From: Variovorax saccharolyticus
GTDB taxonomy: Bacteria; Pseudomonadota; Gammaproteobacteria; Burkholderiales; Burkholderiaceae_C
Assembly: GCF_030316765.1 (NCBI RefSeq)
Contig: NZ_JASZYT010000005.1
Coordinates: 248,001 to 312,000 of the forward strand
Direction of reading: 5' to 3'
DNA: 64,000 nt
This document shows positions 1 through 8,337 of the stretch, piece by piece. Each line of letters begins with the position of its first letter. Position 1 is the stretch's first letter. The notes beneath the pieces are model-generated. The model was not told where the DNA came from. It searched no databases and saw nothing but the letters and a program-made list of their open reading frames with translations. Both the position numbers and the translations under genes were made by a program.

Positions 1-819
1 GAGCAAGCCTGGAGCATTGCGGGCAACGCGGCGGTGGCCGACCTCAATGCGCGCTACTTCGTGCCCTACATCAAGGCTGCCACCGCGTCGCTTCCCGCGT
101 CGGACCCGGTGCGCAAGGCAGCCGACGCCCTCGTCGCCTGGGACATGCGCCTGCAGGACACCAACAAGGACGGCCAGTACGACGGCCCCGGCGTGACGAT
201 CCTCCAGGCCTGGCTGAAGGCGATGACCGTGGCGGTCCTCAAGGACGACCTGCCGGCCGGCGTCTTCAACTCCCTGGTCGACCTCGGGTATGCGCCGCTG
301 GCGGGCGGTGCCCCGGGAAGCCTGCAGCCTGCCCGGGCCTCCAAGCTCCTCTTCAATGCCCTCCAGGGTGCTTCCTCCGGCGTTCCGCAGCGCTACGATT
401 TCCTGAGCGGCCAAACGCCGGACAGCGTCGTGCGTGCCGCGCTTTCGACAGCGGTTGCAGAGCTGACCACCACCTACGGCGCCGACCCGGCCAAGTGGGT
501 CACGCCGTCCGCAAGGCACCGGTTCTCGAAGACGAATGCGATCGGCGTGCCGTGGGCCGCCGAAGACCAGGAGACCCCGCTGTACCAGAACCGCGGGACC
601 GCGGGATTCCGTGTGGTCCTGCGAAAGGACGCGGTCGAGATGTGCTCGCTGATGGCGCCGGGCCAAAGCGGATTCGTGAGCGCAAGCCTCGGCAGGACCA
701 GGCACTACGACGACCAGCTGCCGCTCTTCGAGACCAACTCGTGCAAGCAGGACGCGGTGGGTCGGGCGCAGGTCGATGCACGCGCGAAGGCGACCAGGAC
801 GCTGACCGTGAGCCCCTGA
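1..819 (+). CDS. Penicillin acylase family protein, C-terminal part (5' end outside window)
   Basis: The reading frame is open from the first base, so only the last 272 residues are visible. The segment has no signal peptide or nucleophile of its own. Its late motif YQNRGTAGF resembles the NRGT segment near the C-terminus of S45 (Ntn-hydrolase) penicillin/acylhomoserine-lactone acylases, and it contains the acidic DTNKDGQYDG stretch often seen in secreted members. Family members cleave the amide bond of acylated substrates in the periplasm after autocatalytic processing. The internal GTG at base 34 is not a credible start. The assignment rests on C-terminal features only. The gene converges on the acetyltransferase gene that follows. 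Confidence 0.6.
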   Translation, partial: EQAWSIAGNAAVADLNARYFVPYIKAATASLPASDPVRKAADALVAWDMRLQDTNKDGQYDGPGVTILQAWLKAMTVAVLKDDLPAGVFNSLVDLGYAPLAGGAPGSLQPARASKLLFNALQGASSGVPQRYDFLSGQTPDSVVRAALSTAVAELTTTYGADPAKWVTPSARHRFSKTNAIGVPWAAEDQETPLYQNRGTAGFRVVLRKDAVEMCSLMAPGQSGFVSASLGRTRHYDDQLPLFETNSCKQDAVGRAQVDARAKATRTLTVSP

Positions 820-821
820 AG

Positions 822-835
822 CCGCCGCGAGGCGG
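822..835. terminator. Short GC hairpin between convergent genes
   Basis: CCGCC-GCGA-GGCGG forms a perfect 5-bp stem with a 4-nt loop in the 21-bp gap between two convergent genes. It has no U-tract, so it is at best a weak bidirectional terminator. Confidence 0.25.
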
Positions 836-840
836 AGCGC

Positions 841-1314
841 TCATCCGCGCTGCTTCAGATCCTTGCGCATCCAGGCATTCTCGAGCGTCACGCCCCGAAG
901 GACCGGGCATCGCCGCTCGACCACATGGAAGCCGTGGAGAGCAAAGAAGGGTTCGGCCGTCTTGCTGACGTCCGAACTCAGCTCGGCCAGGCCGAGCGCC
1001 TCGGCCTCCTCGTGAATGCGAGCCATCAGCCTCGTCCCGATGCCTTGTCGCGGATGGGCGCCCGAGACGAAGAAGTGGTCGATGTAGCCGTTCTGCTGGA
1101 CGTCCGCGTAGCCGACGATCTCGTCGCCGAGCTCGGCGACGAAGGGATTGATTCCCCGAACTCGCCGGGCCCACAGCCCGGTGTCGAGGTCCGCCGGTGC
1201 CCATGCCTCGACCTGCTCCGGCGCGTAGTCGCGGGAAGCGATCTCGTGGATGGCCGTGAAGTAGACGCGGAACAACGCAGCTTCGTCACCGGGCCTGAAA
1301 CGACGAATCTCCAT
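841..1314 (-). CDS. GNAT family N-acetyltransferase
   Basis: A 157-residue protein starting MEIRRFRPGDE, a typical GNAT N-terminus. The acetyl-CoA binding motif appears as RQGIGTRLM, followed by the C-terminal strand-helix pattern (FFALHGFHVVERR). It is expected to transfer acetyl groups from acetyl-CoA to a small molecule or protein N-terminus in the cytoplasm; the substrate cannot be told. The ATG at 1314 was chosen because the upstream extension in frame is proline/arginine rich and not GNAT-like. It lies 25 bp downstream of the YeeE-type gene on the same strand and may be co-transcribed with it. Confidence 0.85.
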   Translation of the reverse strand: MEIRRFRPGDEAALFRVYFTAIHEIASRDYAPEQVEAWAPADLDTGLWARRVRGINPFVAELGDEIVGYADVQQNGYIDHFFVSGAHPRQGIGTRLMARIHEEAEALGLAELSSDVSKTAEPFFALHGFHVVERRCPVLRGVTLENAWMRKDLKQRG

Positions 1315-1339
1315 GACGTCCGCGCGAGGTGGACAGGAC

Positions 1340-1777
1340 CTAGGAGGCATCCGCGACCGCCGGCTGCCCGCGGCGCTCGAGTCGCTCGAAGCCGCCCATG
1401 CCGGCCAGCATGGCGACCACGAAGACCAGCGCCTTGCCTTCGCCCATGCCGAGCGCGACGAGCGCCGGGCCCGGGCAGAAGCCGGCGATCCCCCAGCCGA
1501 TGCCGAACAGGACGCTGCCGAGCACCAGGCGGCGATCGATGTCGCGCGAAGCCGGCAGTCTCATCGGTGCCCCGAGGACCGAGACCGTGCGCTTGCGCGC
1601 GACGGCGAAGGCGATAGCGCCGACGGCAATCGCGCCGCCCATCACGAAGGCCAGGGACGGATCCCAGGCGCCGCCCAGGTCGAGGAAGCCGAGCACCTTG
1701 GCGGGATCGGACATGCCCGAGACGATGAGGCCGAGGCCCAGCACCAGTCCGGCGAGCAGGGCAGTGAAAACGGTCAT
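1340..1777 (-). CDS. YeeE/YedE family (DUF6691-type) transporter half
   Basis: A 145-residue hydrophobic protein with about four membrane segments. It carries LGLIVSGMSDPAKVLGFLD near the N-terminus and GWGIAGFCPGPALVALG in the middle, both hallmarks of the YeeE/YedE sulfur-compound transporter family. In this split arrangement each polypeptide supplies half of the fold. It starts 11 bp after the preceding half-transporter gene on the same strand, so the two should form one inner-membrane unit. The family imports thiosulfate or other reactive sulfur species; the substrate here is inferred from the family only. Confidence 0.85.
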   Translation of the reverse strand: MTVFTALLAGLVLGLGLIVSGMSDPAKVLGFLDLGGAWDPSLAFVMGGAIAVGAIAFAVARKRTVSVLGAPMRLPASRDIDRRLVLGSVLFGIGWGIAGFCPGPALVALGMGEGKALVFVVAMLAGMGGFERLERRGQPAVADAS

Positions 1778-1788
1778 GGCGGGATTTC

Positions 1789-2223
1789 TCAGAGGGCGAG
1801 CAGGTGGCGGATCAGGAACACGGTGGCGAAGCCGGCTGCCATGAAGGTGGCCGTCGCCACCAGCGAGCGCGGCGACAGCCGGGACAGGCCGCAGACGCCG
1901 TGGCCGCTGGTGCAGCCGGAGCCAAGGCGCGTGCCGAATCCGACCAGCAGGCCGGCGACGACCAGGGCGCCGAACTGGGCGTCGATTTGGGGTCGCGGGA
2001 AGGCCGCGAACAGTGCATGGACGCACGGTGCGCCGACCAGTCCGGCCACGAAGGCGAGGCGCCAGGCGAGCTCGCCCCTGGCCGGTCTCAGCAGGCCTCC
2101 GAGCACGCCGCTGATGCCCGCGATGCGGCCGTTCAAAAGAATGAGCATCGCGGCAGCGATGCCGATCAGGATGCCGCCCGCGAGGGCGGACCAGGGGGTG
2201 AACTGATTCCAGTCGATGCGCAT
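1789..2223 (-). CDS. YeeE/YedE family transporter half
   Basis: A 144-residue membrane protein with four predicted helices. It contains [17 protein letters not shown], the conserved cysteine motif lining the sulfur-compound path in YeeE-type proteins, and an earlier [16 protein letters not shown] segment. The start at 2223 ([11 protein letters not shown]) replaces a longer reading frame whose N-terminal 68 residues are low-complexity arginine/proline. It is first in a probable three-gene operon (two transporter halves, then the acetyltransferase) and is divergent from the PPC-domain gene. Confidence 0.87.
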   Translation of the reverse strand: MRIDWNQFTPWSALAGGILIGIAAAMLILLNGRIAGISGVLGGLLRPARGELAWRLAFVAGLVGAPCVHALFAAFPRPQIDAQFGALVVAGLLVGFGTRLGSGCTSGHGVCGLSRLSPRSLVATATFMAAGFATVFLIRHLLAL

Positions 2224-2315
2224 CGGGCTTCCTCGGGCCGCGGGGACGGCCAGGCAGCGAGGATAGCGAATGCGGGGTGTGTGTCGTGGCCGTCGTTCGC
2301 GGCATGATGTGCGGC

Positions 2316-2741
2316 ATGGCCGCCTCCGACCTCCCTCTGCAGACCCTGCCGGTTCGCCTTCGCCCGGGCGACGATCTGCGCCGGGCGCTCGAGGCCGTCG
2401 TTGCGGGGCAGGGCGTCGAGGCGGCATTCGTCCTGTCGGGCATCGGAAGCCTTCGTCCGGCCGAGATTCGCCTCGCCGGCGCCGAGGACGTCCTGAAGAT
2501 CGACGCCGATTGCGAACTGCTCACGCTGTCCGGCAGCATCGCGGCGCGCGCCTCGCACCTGCACATGAGCGTGGCCGACGCGCAGGGGCGCGTGGCGGGT
2601 GGCCATGTCTGCTACGGCTGCACCGTGCGCACCACGGCCGAGGTGCTGCTGGCGCTGCTGCCCGCGTGGCACTTCGCGCGCGAGTTCGATCCGGGCACCG
2701 GCTGGGCCGAGCTGGTGGTCAGGCGGCGCGGCGAAGCCTGA
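2316..2741 (+). CDS. PPC/DUF296 domain DNA-binding-like protein
   Basis: A 141-residue single-domain protein. The run [18 protein letters not shown] followed by [12 protein letters not shown] is the signature of the PPC (DUF296) domain, found alone in bacteria and fused to AT-hooks in plants. Bacterial members are trimeric; some bind metal, and their function is unsettled. The ATG at 2316 was chosen; in-frame ATGs at 2304 and 2307 are possible. It is divergent from the YeeE/YedE pair, with about 90 bp between starts holding promoters for both. The gene converges on the TctC-like gene. Confidence 0.85.
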   Translation: MAASDLPLQTLPVRLRPGDDLRRALEAVVAGQGVEAAFVLSGIGSLRPAEIRLAGAEDVLKIDADCELLTLSGSIAARASHLHMSVADAQGRVAGGHVCYGCTVRTTAEVLLALLPAWHFAREFDPGTGWAELVVRRRGEA

Positions 2742-2768
2742 GGTCCGGCGCCCCCGACGCGGCCCTGC

Positions 2769-3785
2769 CTATCGACCCCAGCGCCGCAGCCCCAGGTCGG
2801 CCGCCACGTCCTTGTAGCGCGCGAGGCTCGCCATCACATGGTCTTCCAACGCCGCGCCGGTCAGCGAGAAGGGATAGAGGCGATGGCGTTCGCGCAGGGC
2901 CGGGTAGCCCGGTGCGGCCATGGCCTCGGCGAAGGCGTCGATCCATCCGCGGGCGGCCGCTTCGGCGACATCGGCGCTCATGTAGACGCCACGGACCGTG
3001 GGCCATGCGAGATCCACCTTCTGCGCGCGCGCCGTGGGGATGCCGGCCAGCCCGCCGCCCAGCGCGGCATCGGAGAGCACTGCGAGGATGCGAACCGCCG
3101 CGCCGCCCGCGATCGCCTGCAGCGCTTCGGCCGCGTCGCCGGGAAACACGTCCACATGCTTGCCCTGCAGCGCGCTCAGGGCATCGCCGCCGCCTTCGAA
3201 GGACACGAAGCGCATCGACTTGTGATCGCGCCCTGCCGCCCGCAGCAGCAGCGCGGCCTTCACCCAGTCCTGGCTGCCCACCGTTCCGCCGGCGCCGAAC
3301 ACGACCTTGGATGGCTCCTGGCGCACGACCGCCATCAGGTCCTGGAGCGATCTGTAGGGAGAGTCCCGGTGCACGGCGATCACGCCGTAGTCGGTGCCGA
3401 GGGCGGCGATCCATCGTGCCGCCGACGGCGAGTGGGGCCCGAAGCGCCCTTGCGCGATGTTGAGCAGCGACCCGCTGGAGAAGGCCACGAGGATCGCCGG
3501 ACCGCCCATCCGGCCCGTGGCGATGCGGTCGAAGGCCACGGCGCCGATGCCGCCGGGCAGGAAGCGCTGGCCCAGCGGCGGGCGGCTCGGCCGGACCACC
3601 TGCAAGCCGTCCCGCGCCAGCGCGCAGGTCAGGTCGAAGCCGCCGCCGGCCTTGGCGGGAATCACGCATTCGGCGGCGGCCAGGCTGGGATCGTCGGCGG
3701 CGCCGGCCGCGGTGCCTGCACCGGCCAGCAGCACGGCGGGCAGCGCGCGCAGCGCCTGGCGTCGGGTGGGTTCCAGCGTGGACAT
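2769..3785 (-). CDS. tctC: TctC-like tricarboxylate-binding periplasmic protein (Bug family)
   Basis: A 338-residue protein with an N-terminal signal segment (ALPAVLLAGAGTAAGAAD). After cleavage it has the signature PAKAGGGFDLTCALA, close to the canonical TctC motif and distinct from the other Bug proteins here. TctC binds citrate or related tricarboxylates in the periplasm and delivers them to the TctA/TctB membrane partners. It is last in the operon with the TctD/TctE-type two-component system, 26 bp after the kinase gene, which supports the name. No tctA or tctB is adjacent. Unlike the other four Bug genes in the window, it lacks a GGAGAC Shine-Dalgarno. Confidence 0.8.
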   Translation of the reverse strand: MSTLEPTRRQALRALPAVLLAGAGTAAGAADDPSLAAAECVIPAKAGGGFDLTCALARDGLQVVRPSRPPLGQRFLPGGIGAVAFDRIATGRMGGPAILVAFSSGSLLNIAQGRFGPHSPSAARWIAALGTDYGVIAVHRDSPYRSLQDLMAVVRQEPSKVVFGAGGTVGSQDWVKAALLLRAAGRDHKSMRFVSFEGGGDALSALQGKHVDVFPGDAAEALQAIAGGAAVRILAVLSDAALGGGLAGIPTARAQKVDLAWPTVRGVYMSADVAEAAARGWIDAFAEAMAAPGYPALRERHRLYPFSLTGAALEDHVMASLARYKDVAADLGLRRWGR

Positions 3786-3811
3786 GGTCGGCGAGTCTAC
3801 GGTTCGATGCC

Positions 3812-5239
3812 TTAGGCGCTGCGCACAGGCCACCAGAGCGTGGCGTGCAGGCCCCGCGTGCCTTCGCGCGCCTTGAGTTCGAGATCGCCCTGGTGCCGTT
3901 GCGCGATCGAGCGCGCGATCGCCAGTCCCAGTCCCGATCCGCCCTTGCCGGCCCGCGCGCCGCGAACGAAGCGCTGGCCGAGCGCGGCGCATTCGGCCTC
4001 GCTCAGCCCGGGGCCGTCGTCCTCGACCGTGATCCGCCAGCCCCGCTGCTCGGCGCCGGCCAGCAGCGTGATGGTGCCGCGTGCCGGCGTGTAGGCGATC
4101 GCGTTGACCACCAGGTTGCTCAGGGCCTCGCGCAGCAGGCCCGCATCGGCCACGGCACGCAGCCCGCTGGCCGGAGGATGGATGCCGAGGTCGATGTGCT
4201 TGGCGCGCGCCAGCGGCAGCAGGGCGACCGCGACCTCGCGCAGCAGCGGCTCGAGCTCGACCTCCGCGAACGCCAGCGACACCGTGTCGCTGCGTCCCAG
4301 GGCGAGCAGCTGCTGGGTGCTGCGCGTGACGCGGCCGATCTCGACGCCGAGGGCTTCGAGCGCCGTGCCGACCTTGGCCGGGTCCTGTTCGCGCTGCGCA
4401 TAGTCGACCTGCATCTGGAGCGTCGTCAGGTGGGTGCGCAGCTGGTGCGAGGCATCGTCGAGGAAGCGGCGCTGCTGGGCCACCAGCTCCTGCGTGCGGG
4501 ACATCTGCTGGTTGACCGCCTCGACCAGCGGCCGGATGTCCGCCGGCAGATCGGATTCGTCGATGCGCGTCAGGTCGTCGGCCTTGCGCGCCTGGACCTC
4601 GCGCGCCAGCCGGGTCAGGGGCCGCAGCGCAGCCGCCAGCGCCACCGCGGTGCTCAGCAGCAGCAGCGCCAGCACCAGGCCGTCGCGCAGCGCCGCCCGG
4701 CGCACGAAGCGCGAGGTGAATTCCTGCCGCGAGCGGGTGCTCTCGCCGACCTGGATCAGCACGCTGCGCCCCCGGCTGCCCGCCGGCGTGCGATCGAGGT
4801 CGCGGCGATAGGCGGCGAAGCGGACCGATTCGCCGAAGTAGCTCGCGTCGTAGAACACCGGAACCCCGGGCACCAGCTCGCCCGCCGGCTCGGGCAGGTC
4901 GGCGCTGCCCAGTTCGACCAGGCCGTCGGAGGTCGCGACGCGGAAATAGACCTGGCCGCTCGCGGTCAGCTCGAAGAACTCGAACAGCGTGTACGGGAGT
5001 TCGACGGCCAGGCCGCCCGAGGCGGTCGAGATGTTGGCGTCGATCGATTTCAGCGCGCCGAGCACCGACCGGTCATAGGCCGCGTTGGCGGCTTCGAGGG
5101 CATCGTGCCGCGTCATCCAGAGCTCGACGCAGGTCACCAGCAGCAGCAGCGGCAGCAGCAGCAGCGCGAGGCGTTGCCGCAGGCTCGCGCGCCGGATCCG
5201 GTCGGCGGCGGCGGCCAGGGGGCGCGGCAGGGCGCTCAA
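3812..5239 (-). CDS. tctE: TctE-like sensor histidine kinase
   Basis: A 475-residue inner-membrane kinase. A first membrane helix lies near residues 22-38, a periplasmic sensor of about 145 residues follows, and a second helix lies near 186-205, then a HAMP-like linker. The phospho-acceptor His265 sits in DDASHQLRTHLTTLQMQ. The usual proline after RT is replaced by histidine (HQLRTHL rather than HQLRTPL). The N box (LSNLVVNAIAYTP) and G boxes (DDGPGLS, GGSGLGLAIA) are intact. It follows the response-regulator gene with one base between. By family it senses tricarboxylates and drives the response regulator. Confidence 0.87.
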   Translation of the reverse strand: MSALPRPLAAAADRIRRASLRQRLALLLLPLLLLVTCVELWMTRHDALEAANAAYDRSVLGALKSIDANISTASGGLAVELPYTLFEFFELTASGQVYFRVATSDGLVELGSADLPEPAGELVPGVPVFYDASYFGESVRFAAYRRDLDRTPAGSRGRSVLIQVGESTRSRQEFTSRFVRRAALRDGLVLALLLLSTAVALAAALRPLTRLAREVQARKADDLTRIDESDLPADIRPLVEAVNQQMSRTQELVAQQRRFLDDASHQLRTHLTTLQMQVDYAQREQDPAKVGTALEALGVEIGRVTRSTQQLLALGRSDTVSLAFAEVELEPLLREVAVALLPLARAKHIDLGIHPPASGLRAVADAGLLREALSNLVVNAIAYTPARGTITLLAGAEQRGWRITVEDDGPGLSEAECAALGQRFVRGARAGKGGSGLGLAIARSIAQRHQGDLELKAREGTRGLHATLWWPVRSA

Positions 5240-5240
5240 A

Positions 5241-5906
5241 TCAGCCGGCCTCCAGCGCGTAGCCCAGGCCGCGCAAGGTCGTGATGCGGACCCCGCTGCC
5301 GTCGAGCCGCTTGCGCAGGCGGTGCACGAACACTTCGACCGCCTCGGGATGCACGCTGTCGTCGTCGGAAAACACGCGGTCGAGGATCTGCTGCTTGGAC
5401 AGCGGCTCGCCGCTGCGCTGGGCCAGCACCCGCAGCACGGACAGTTCCCGCGGCGACAGCGACAGCGGCTCCCCGTTCAGCAGGAACTGCCGGCGCGTGC
5501 CGTCGTACACCAGCGGCCCGCAGGCGAGCCGGGGATGCTCGACGCCCCGGGCCCGCCGCACCAGCGCATGCAGGCGGGCCTCGAGTTCGGCCAGCGCGAA
5601 GGGCTTGGCGAGGAAATCGTCGGCGCCGGCGTTCAGCAGGTCGACGCGCTCCGACAGCGAGTCGCGCGCCGTGAGGATCAGCGTCGGCAGCCGCTGGTCG
5701 CGCTCGCGCAGGCGCTGCAGCACCTCGTGGCCGTCGAGTCCCGGAAGCCCGAGGTCGAGCACCAGCGCGTCGTGGTCATGCTGCTGCAGTGCGCGGTCGG
5801 CGAGGCGGCCGTCGTCCACCCACTCGACCTGGATGCCGGCGTGCTCGAGCGCCTTGCACAGCCAGGTGCCCAGCGTGTGTTCGTCTTCGGCCAGCAGGAT
5901 GCGCAT
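5241..5906 (-). CDS. tctD: TctD-like OmpR-family response regulator
   Basis: A 221-residue protein with an N-terminal receiver (acidic pair E7-D8, phospho-acceptor D51 in LVLDLGLPG, T77, K99) and a C-terminal winged helix (GEPLSLSPRELSVLRVLA, then VEVFVHRLRKRLDG). It is expected to bind DNA upstream of tricarboxylate-transport genes when phosphorylated by the kinase encoded one base downstream. It lies 37 bp after a Bug protein gene on the same strand, so the operon order is Bug, regulator, kinase, TctC-like protein. Length and domain order are standard. Confidence 0.9.
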   Translation of the reverse strand: MRILLAEDEHTLGTWLCKALEHAGIQVEWVDDGRLADRALQQHDHDALVLDLGLPGLDGHEVLQRLRERDQRLPTLILTARDSLSERVDLLNAGADDFLAKPFALAELEARLHALVRRARGVEHPRLACGPLVYDGTRRQFLLNGEPLSLSPRELSVLRVLAQRSGEPLSKQQILDRVFSDDDSVHPEAVEVFVHRLRKRLDGSGVRITTLRGLGYALEAG

Positions 5907-5943
5907 GGCGCGATGTTAGAGCCTGGCTCTCGGACGGCGGGCG

Positions 5944-6966
5944 TCAGTCCGGCTTGATGTTGGCCCGGGCGATGACCTTCTTCCAGCGTTCCTGTTCCAG
6001 CGCGATGAACTGGGCGAACTGCTCCGGCGTGCCGCCGATGGCCTCGGCCGCATCGCCGCGCAGGCGCTCCAGCGCGGCCGGCGCGCGCACCGCCTTCATG
6101 GTCTCGGTCGACAGCTTGGCCACGTTGGCCGGTGCCATGCTGGCCGGCGCGAGCATGCCGTACCACTGGGTCATCTCGAAGCCCGGGTAGCCCTGCTCGG
6201 CCACGGTCGGGACATCGGGCAGCTGCGGCAGGCGCTTGGCCGAGCCGGTGGCGATGCAGCGCACCTTGCCCGACTTGATGAAGGGAATGATGGCCGCGGC
6301 GCCGATCGCCGAGGCGTCGAGCCGGCCCGACAGCAGGTCGGTCAGCATCGGCCCGGTGCCGCGGTAGGGCACATGCAGCATGAACACGCCGGAGGTCACC
6401 TTGAGGTACTCGAAGGCCAGGTGGCCGGCGCTGCCGTTGCCGGCCGAGCCATAGCTCAGCTTGCCCGGCTTCGACTTGGCGTAGGCGATGAATTCGGTGA
6501 GGTTCCTGGCCGGCACGTCCGGATGGACGACGTAGAGGCTGGGCACCTTGGCCAGCAGGCTCACGGGCTTGAAATCCTTGTTGGCGTCGTAGGGCAGCTT
6601 GTCGAAGATGAAGGGATTCACCGCCAGTGTGCCGATGTGGCCGAGGATGATCGTGTGCTGGTCGTCGCTGCGCGCGACCTCGGACATCGCGATGTTGCCG
6701 GCGGCGCCCGGCTTGTTGTCCACGAAGACGCTCTGGCCGAGCGTGTTGGAGAGTTCGGCTGCCGTGGAGCGGGCCACGATCTCCGAGCTGCCGCCGGGCG
6801 CGAAGGGCACCACGAAGCGCACCGACTTGGCGGGCCAGCCGCCGCCCTGGGCCGCGGCGATGCGCGGCAGCAGCCCGGCGAGGCCGAGGGCGCCGCCGGC
6901 CAGCAGGAAGCGGCGCCGGGCCTCGGGGCCGGCCGCGGGAATGTGAGCGAGGGCATCTGCAGTCAT
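5944..6966 (-). CDS. Bug family tripartite tricarboxylate transporter binding protein
   Basis: A 340-residue periplasmic binding protein. The N-terminus has EARRRFLLAGGALGLAGLL, a hydrophobic export signal with a twin-arginine-like start, ending near AAAQGG. The Bug loop VVPFAPGGSSEIVAR and the second conserved loop GSAGNGSAGHLAFE are both clear. The ATG at 6966 is preceded by GGAGAC with good spacing, whereas the in-frame ATG at 6981 has none. It heads the operon with the TctD/TctE pair, so it may feed ligand to that sensor. Its ligand is unknown. Confidence 0.88.
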   Translation of the reverse strand: MTADALAHIPAAGPEARRRFLLAGGALGLAGLLPRIAAAQGGGWPAKSVRFVVPFAPGGSSEIVARSTAAELSNTLGQSVFVDNKPGAAGNIAMSEVARSDDQHTIILGHIGTLAVNPFIFDKLPYDANKDFKPVSLLAKVPSLYVVHPDVPARNLTEFIAYAKSKPGKLSYGSAGNGSAGHLAFEYLKVTSGVFMLHVPYRGTGPMLTDLLSGRLDASAIGAAAIIPFIKSGKVRCIATGSAKRLPQLPDVPTVAEQGYPGFEMTQWYGMLAPASMAPANVAKLSTETMKAVRAPAALERLRGDAAEAIGGTPEQFAQFIALEQERWKKVIARANIKPD

Positions 6967-7095
6967 GGGTCTTGTCTCCATCGGTTGTTCGAAGTGCGCC
7001 GATGTTGCCCTGGCGAGGCTTTCGGAATGCTGTCAGCTTCGGCCGCTCGCCTATCATGCCGGCGGCGTGTTTGCGTTCGATGGAGCTTCCGACCC

Positions 7096-8307
7096 ATGAC
7101 CCCTGCCACCCCGGACACCGACGAACTGCCCGAGCTCGACCCGGCCGATTTCTCGCTGGTGCTGGGTGGACCCCTGTTCCAGCTCTGGCGACGCTCGCGG
7201 CTGTCGGACCACGAGGGCAACCTGCCGCACCGCCGCGCCTTCGTGGCGGTCCTGCTCGCATGGCTGCCGCTGCTGCTGCTGTCGCTCGCCGAAGGCCACG
7301 CCTGGGGTGGCGGCGTCGAACTCGCGTTCCTCGAGGATCTCGAGCTGAACGCGCGCTTCCTGGTCGCGCTGCCGCTGCTGATCCTGGCCGAGGTGGTGGT
7401 GCACCGGCGGATGCGGCTGGTGGCCCGGCAGTTCCTCGAAGACGGGCTGATCCCGGATGCCGCGCGGGCGCAGTTCGATCGCGCCATCGCGTCGGCACTG
7501 CGCCTGCGCAACTCGGTGGTCGCCGAGGTGCTGCTGGTGGCGCTGGTGTACGGCATCGGCGTCTTCGTCGTCTGGCGCACCCGATTGACGCTGGACGTCT
7601 CGAGCTGGTATGGGGCCGTCGCGACCGGCCGGCTCGACCTCACGCTGGCCGGCTGGTGGCTCGCCTGCGTGAGCCTGCCCCTGTTCCAGTTCCTGCTGTT
7701 GCGCTGGTACTTCAGGCTGTTCATCTGGGCGCGCTTCCTGTGGCAGGTCTCGCGCATCAGGCTGAGGCTGATACCCACGCATCCCGACCGCTGCGGGGGC
7801 CTCGGCTTCCTGTCGCTGGTGCGCGTGGCTTTCGCGCCCTTCCTGTTCGCGCAGGGCGTGCTGCTGGCGGGGATGATCGCCGACCGCATCTTCTTCGGCG
7901 GCGCCACGCTGCTCGAGTTCGAGGTCGAGATCCTCGGCGTGGTGGCCCTGATGGTGTGCGTGATCCTCGGGCCGCTGTGCGTGTTCAGTCCGCAGCTCGA
8001 GGCGGCGGAAAACCGGGGCCGCCGCGAGTACGGCACGCTGGCGCAGCGCCACGCCCGCGAGTTCGACCAGAAGTGGCTGCGCGGCGGCGCCGCCCCCGGC
8101 GAGGTGCTGCTAGGCAGCGCCGACATCCGGTCGCTGGCCGAGATGGGCAGCAGCTTCGAGATCGTCGAGAACATGCGCTGGGCGCCCTTCACGCTGAAGA
8201 CCGTGCTGCACCTGGCCGTCACCACGCTGCTGCCCTTGCTGCCGCTGACGCTGACGATGTTCTCGGCGCAGCAGCTGATCGAGCGGCTGGTCCACGTGCT
8301 GATCTGA
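7096..8307 (+). CDS. Seven-helix integral membrane protein of unknown function
   Basis: A 403-residue protein with about seven membrane segments (near residues 50-70, 92-112, 140-160, 185-210, 240-262, 275-300 and 375-395). The acidic N-terminal tail (TPDTDELPELDPADFS) is probably cytoplasmic. A large soluble loop between the last two helices contains EYGTLAQRHAREFDQKW. I do not recognise a named family; similar proteins occur as hypotheticals in proteobacteria. The start at 7096 begins where the membrane-protein composition begins; the longer upstream frame is a shadow of the divergent Bug gene. It converges on the next Bug gene. Confidence 0.8.
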   Translation: MTPATPDTDELPELDPADFSLVLGGPLFQLWRRSRLSDHEGNLPHRRAFVAVLLAWLPLLLLSLAEGHAWGGGVELAFLEDLELNARFLVALPLLILAEVVVHRRMRLVARQFLEDGLIPDAARAQFDRAIASALRLRNSVVAEVLLVALVYGIGVFVVWRTRLTLDVSSWYGAVATGRLDLTLAGWWLACVSLPLFQFLLLRWYFRLFIWARFLWQVSRIRLRLIPTHPDRCGGLGFLSLVRVAFAPFLFAQGVLLAGMIADRIFFGGATLLEFEVEILGVVALMVCVILGPLCVFSPQLEAAENRGRREYGTLAQRHAREFDQKWLRGGAAPGEVLLGSADIRSLAEMGSSFEIVENMRWAPFTLKTVLHLAVTTLLPLLPLTLTMFSAQQLIERLVHVLI

Positions 8308-8337
8308 GCGCGCCGGTGGCGTCCGGGCGCGGCCGGC

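Noticed and set aside
6967..6981. ATG 6981 as start of the second Bug gene
   Set aside because: It has no Shine-Dalgarno, and the good GGAGAC lies downstream of it, in front of ATG 6966.
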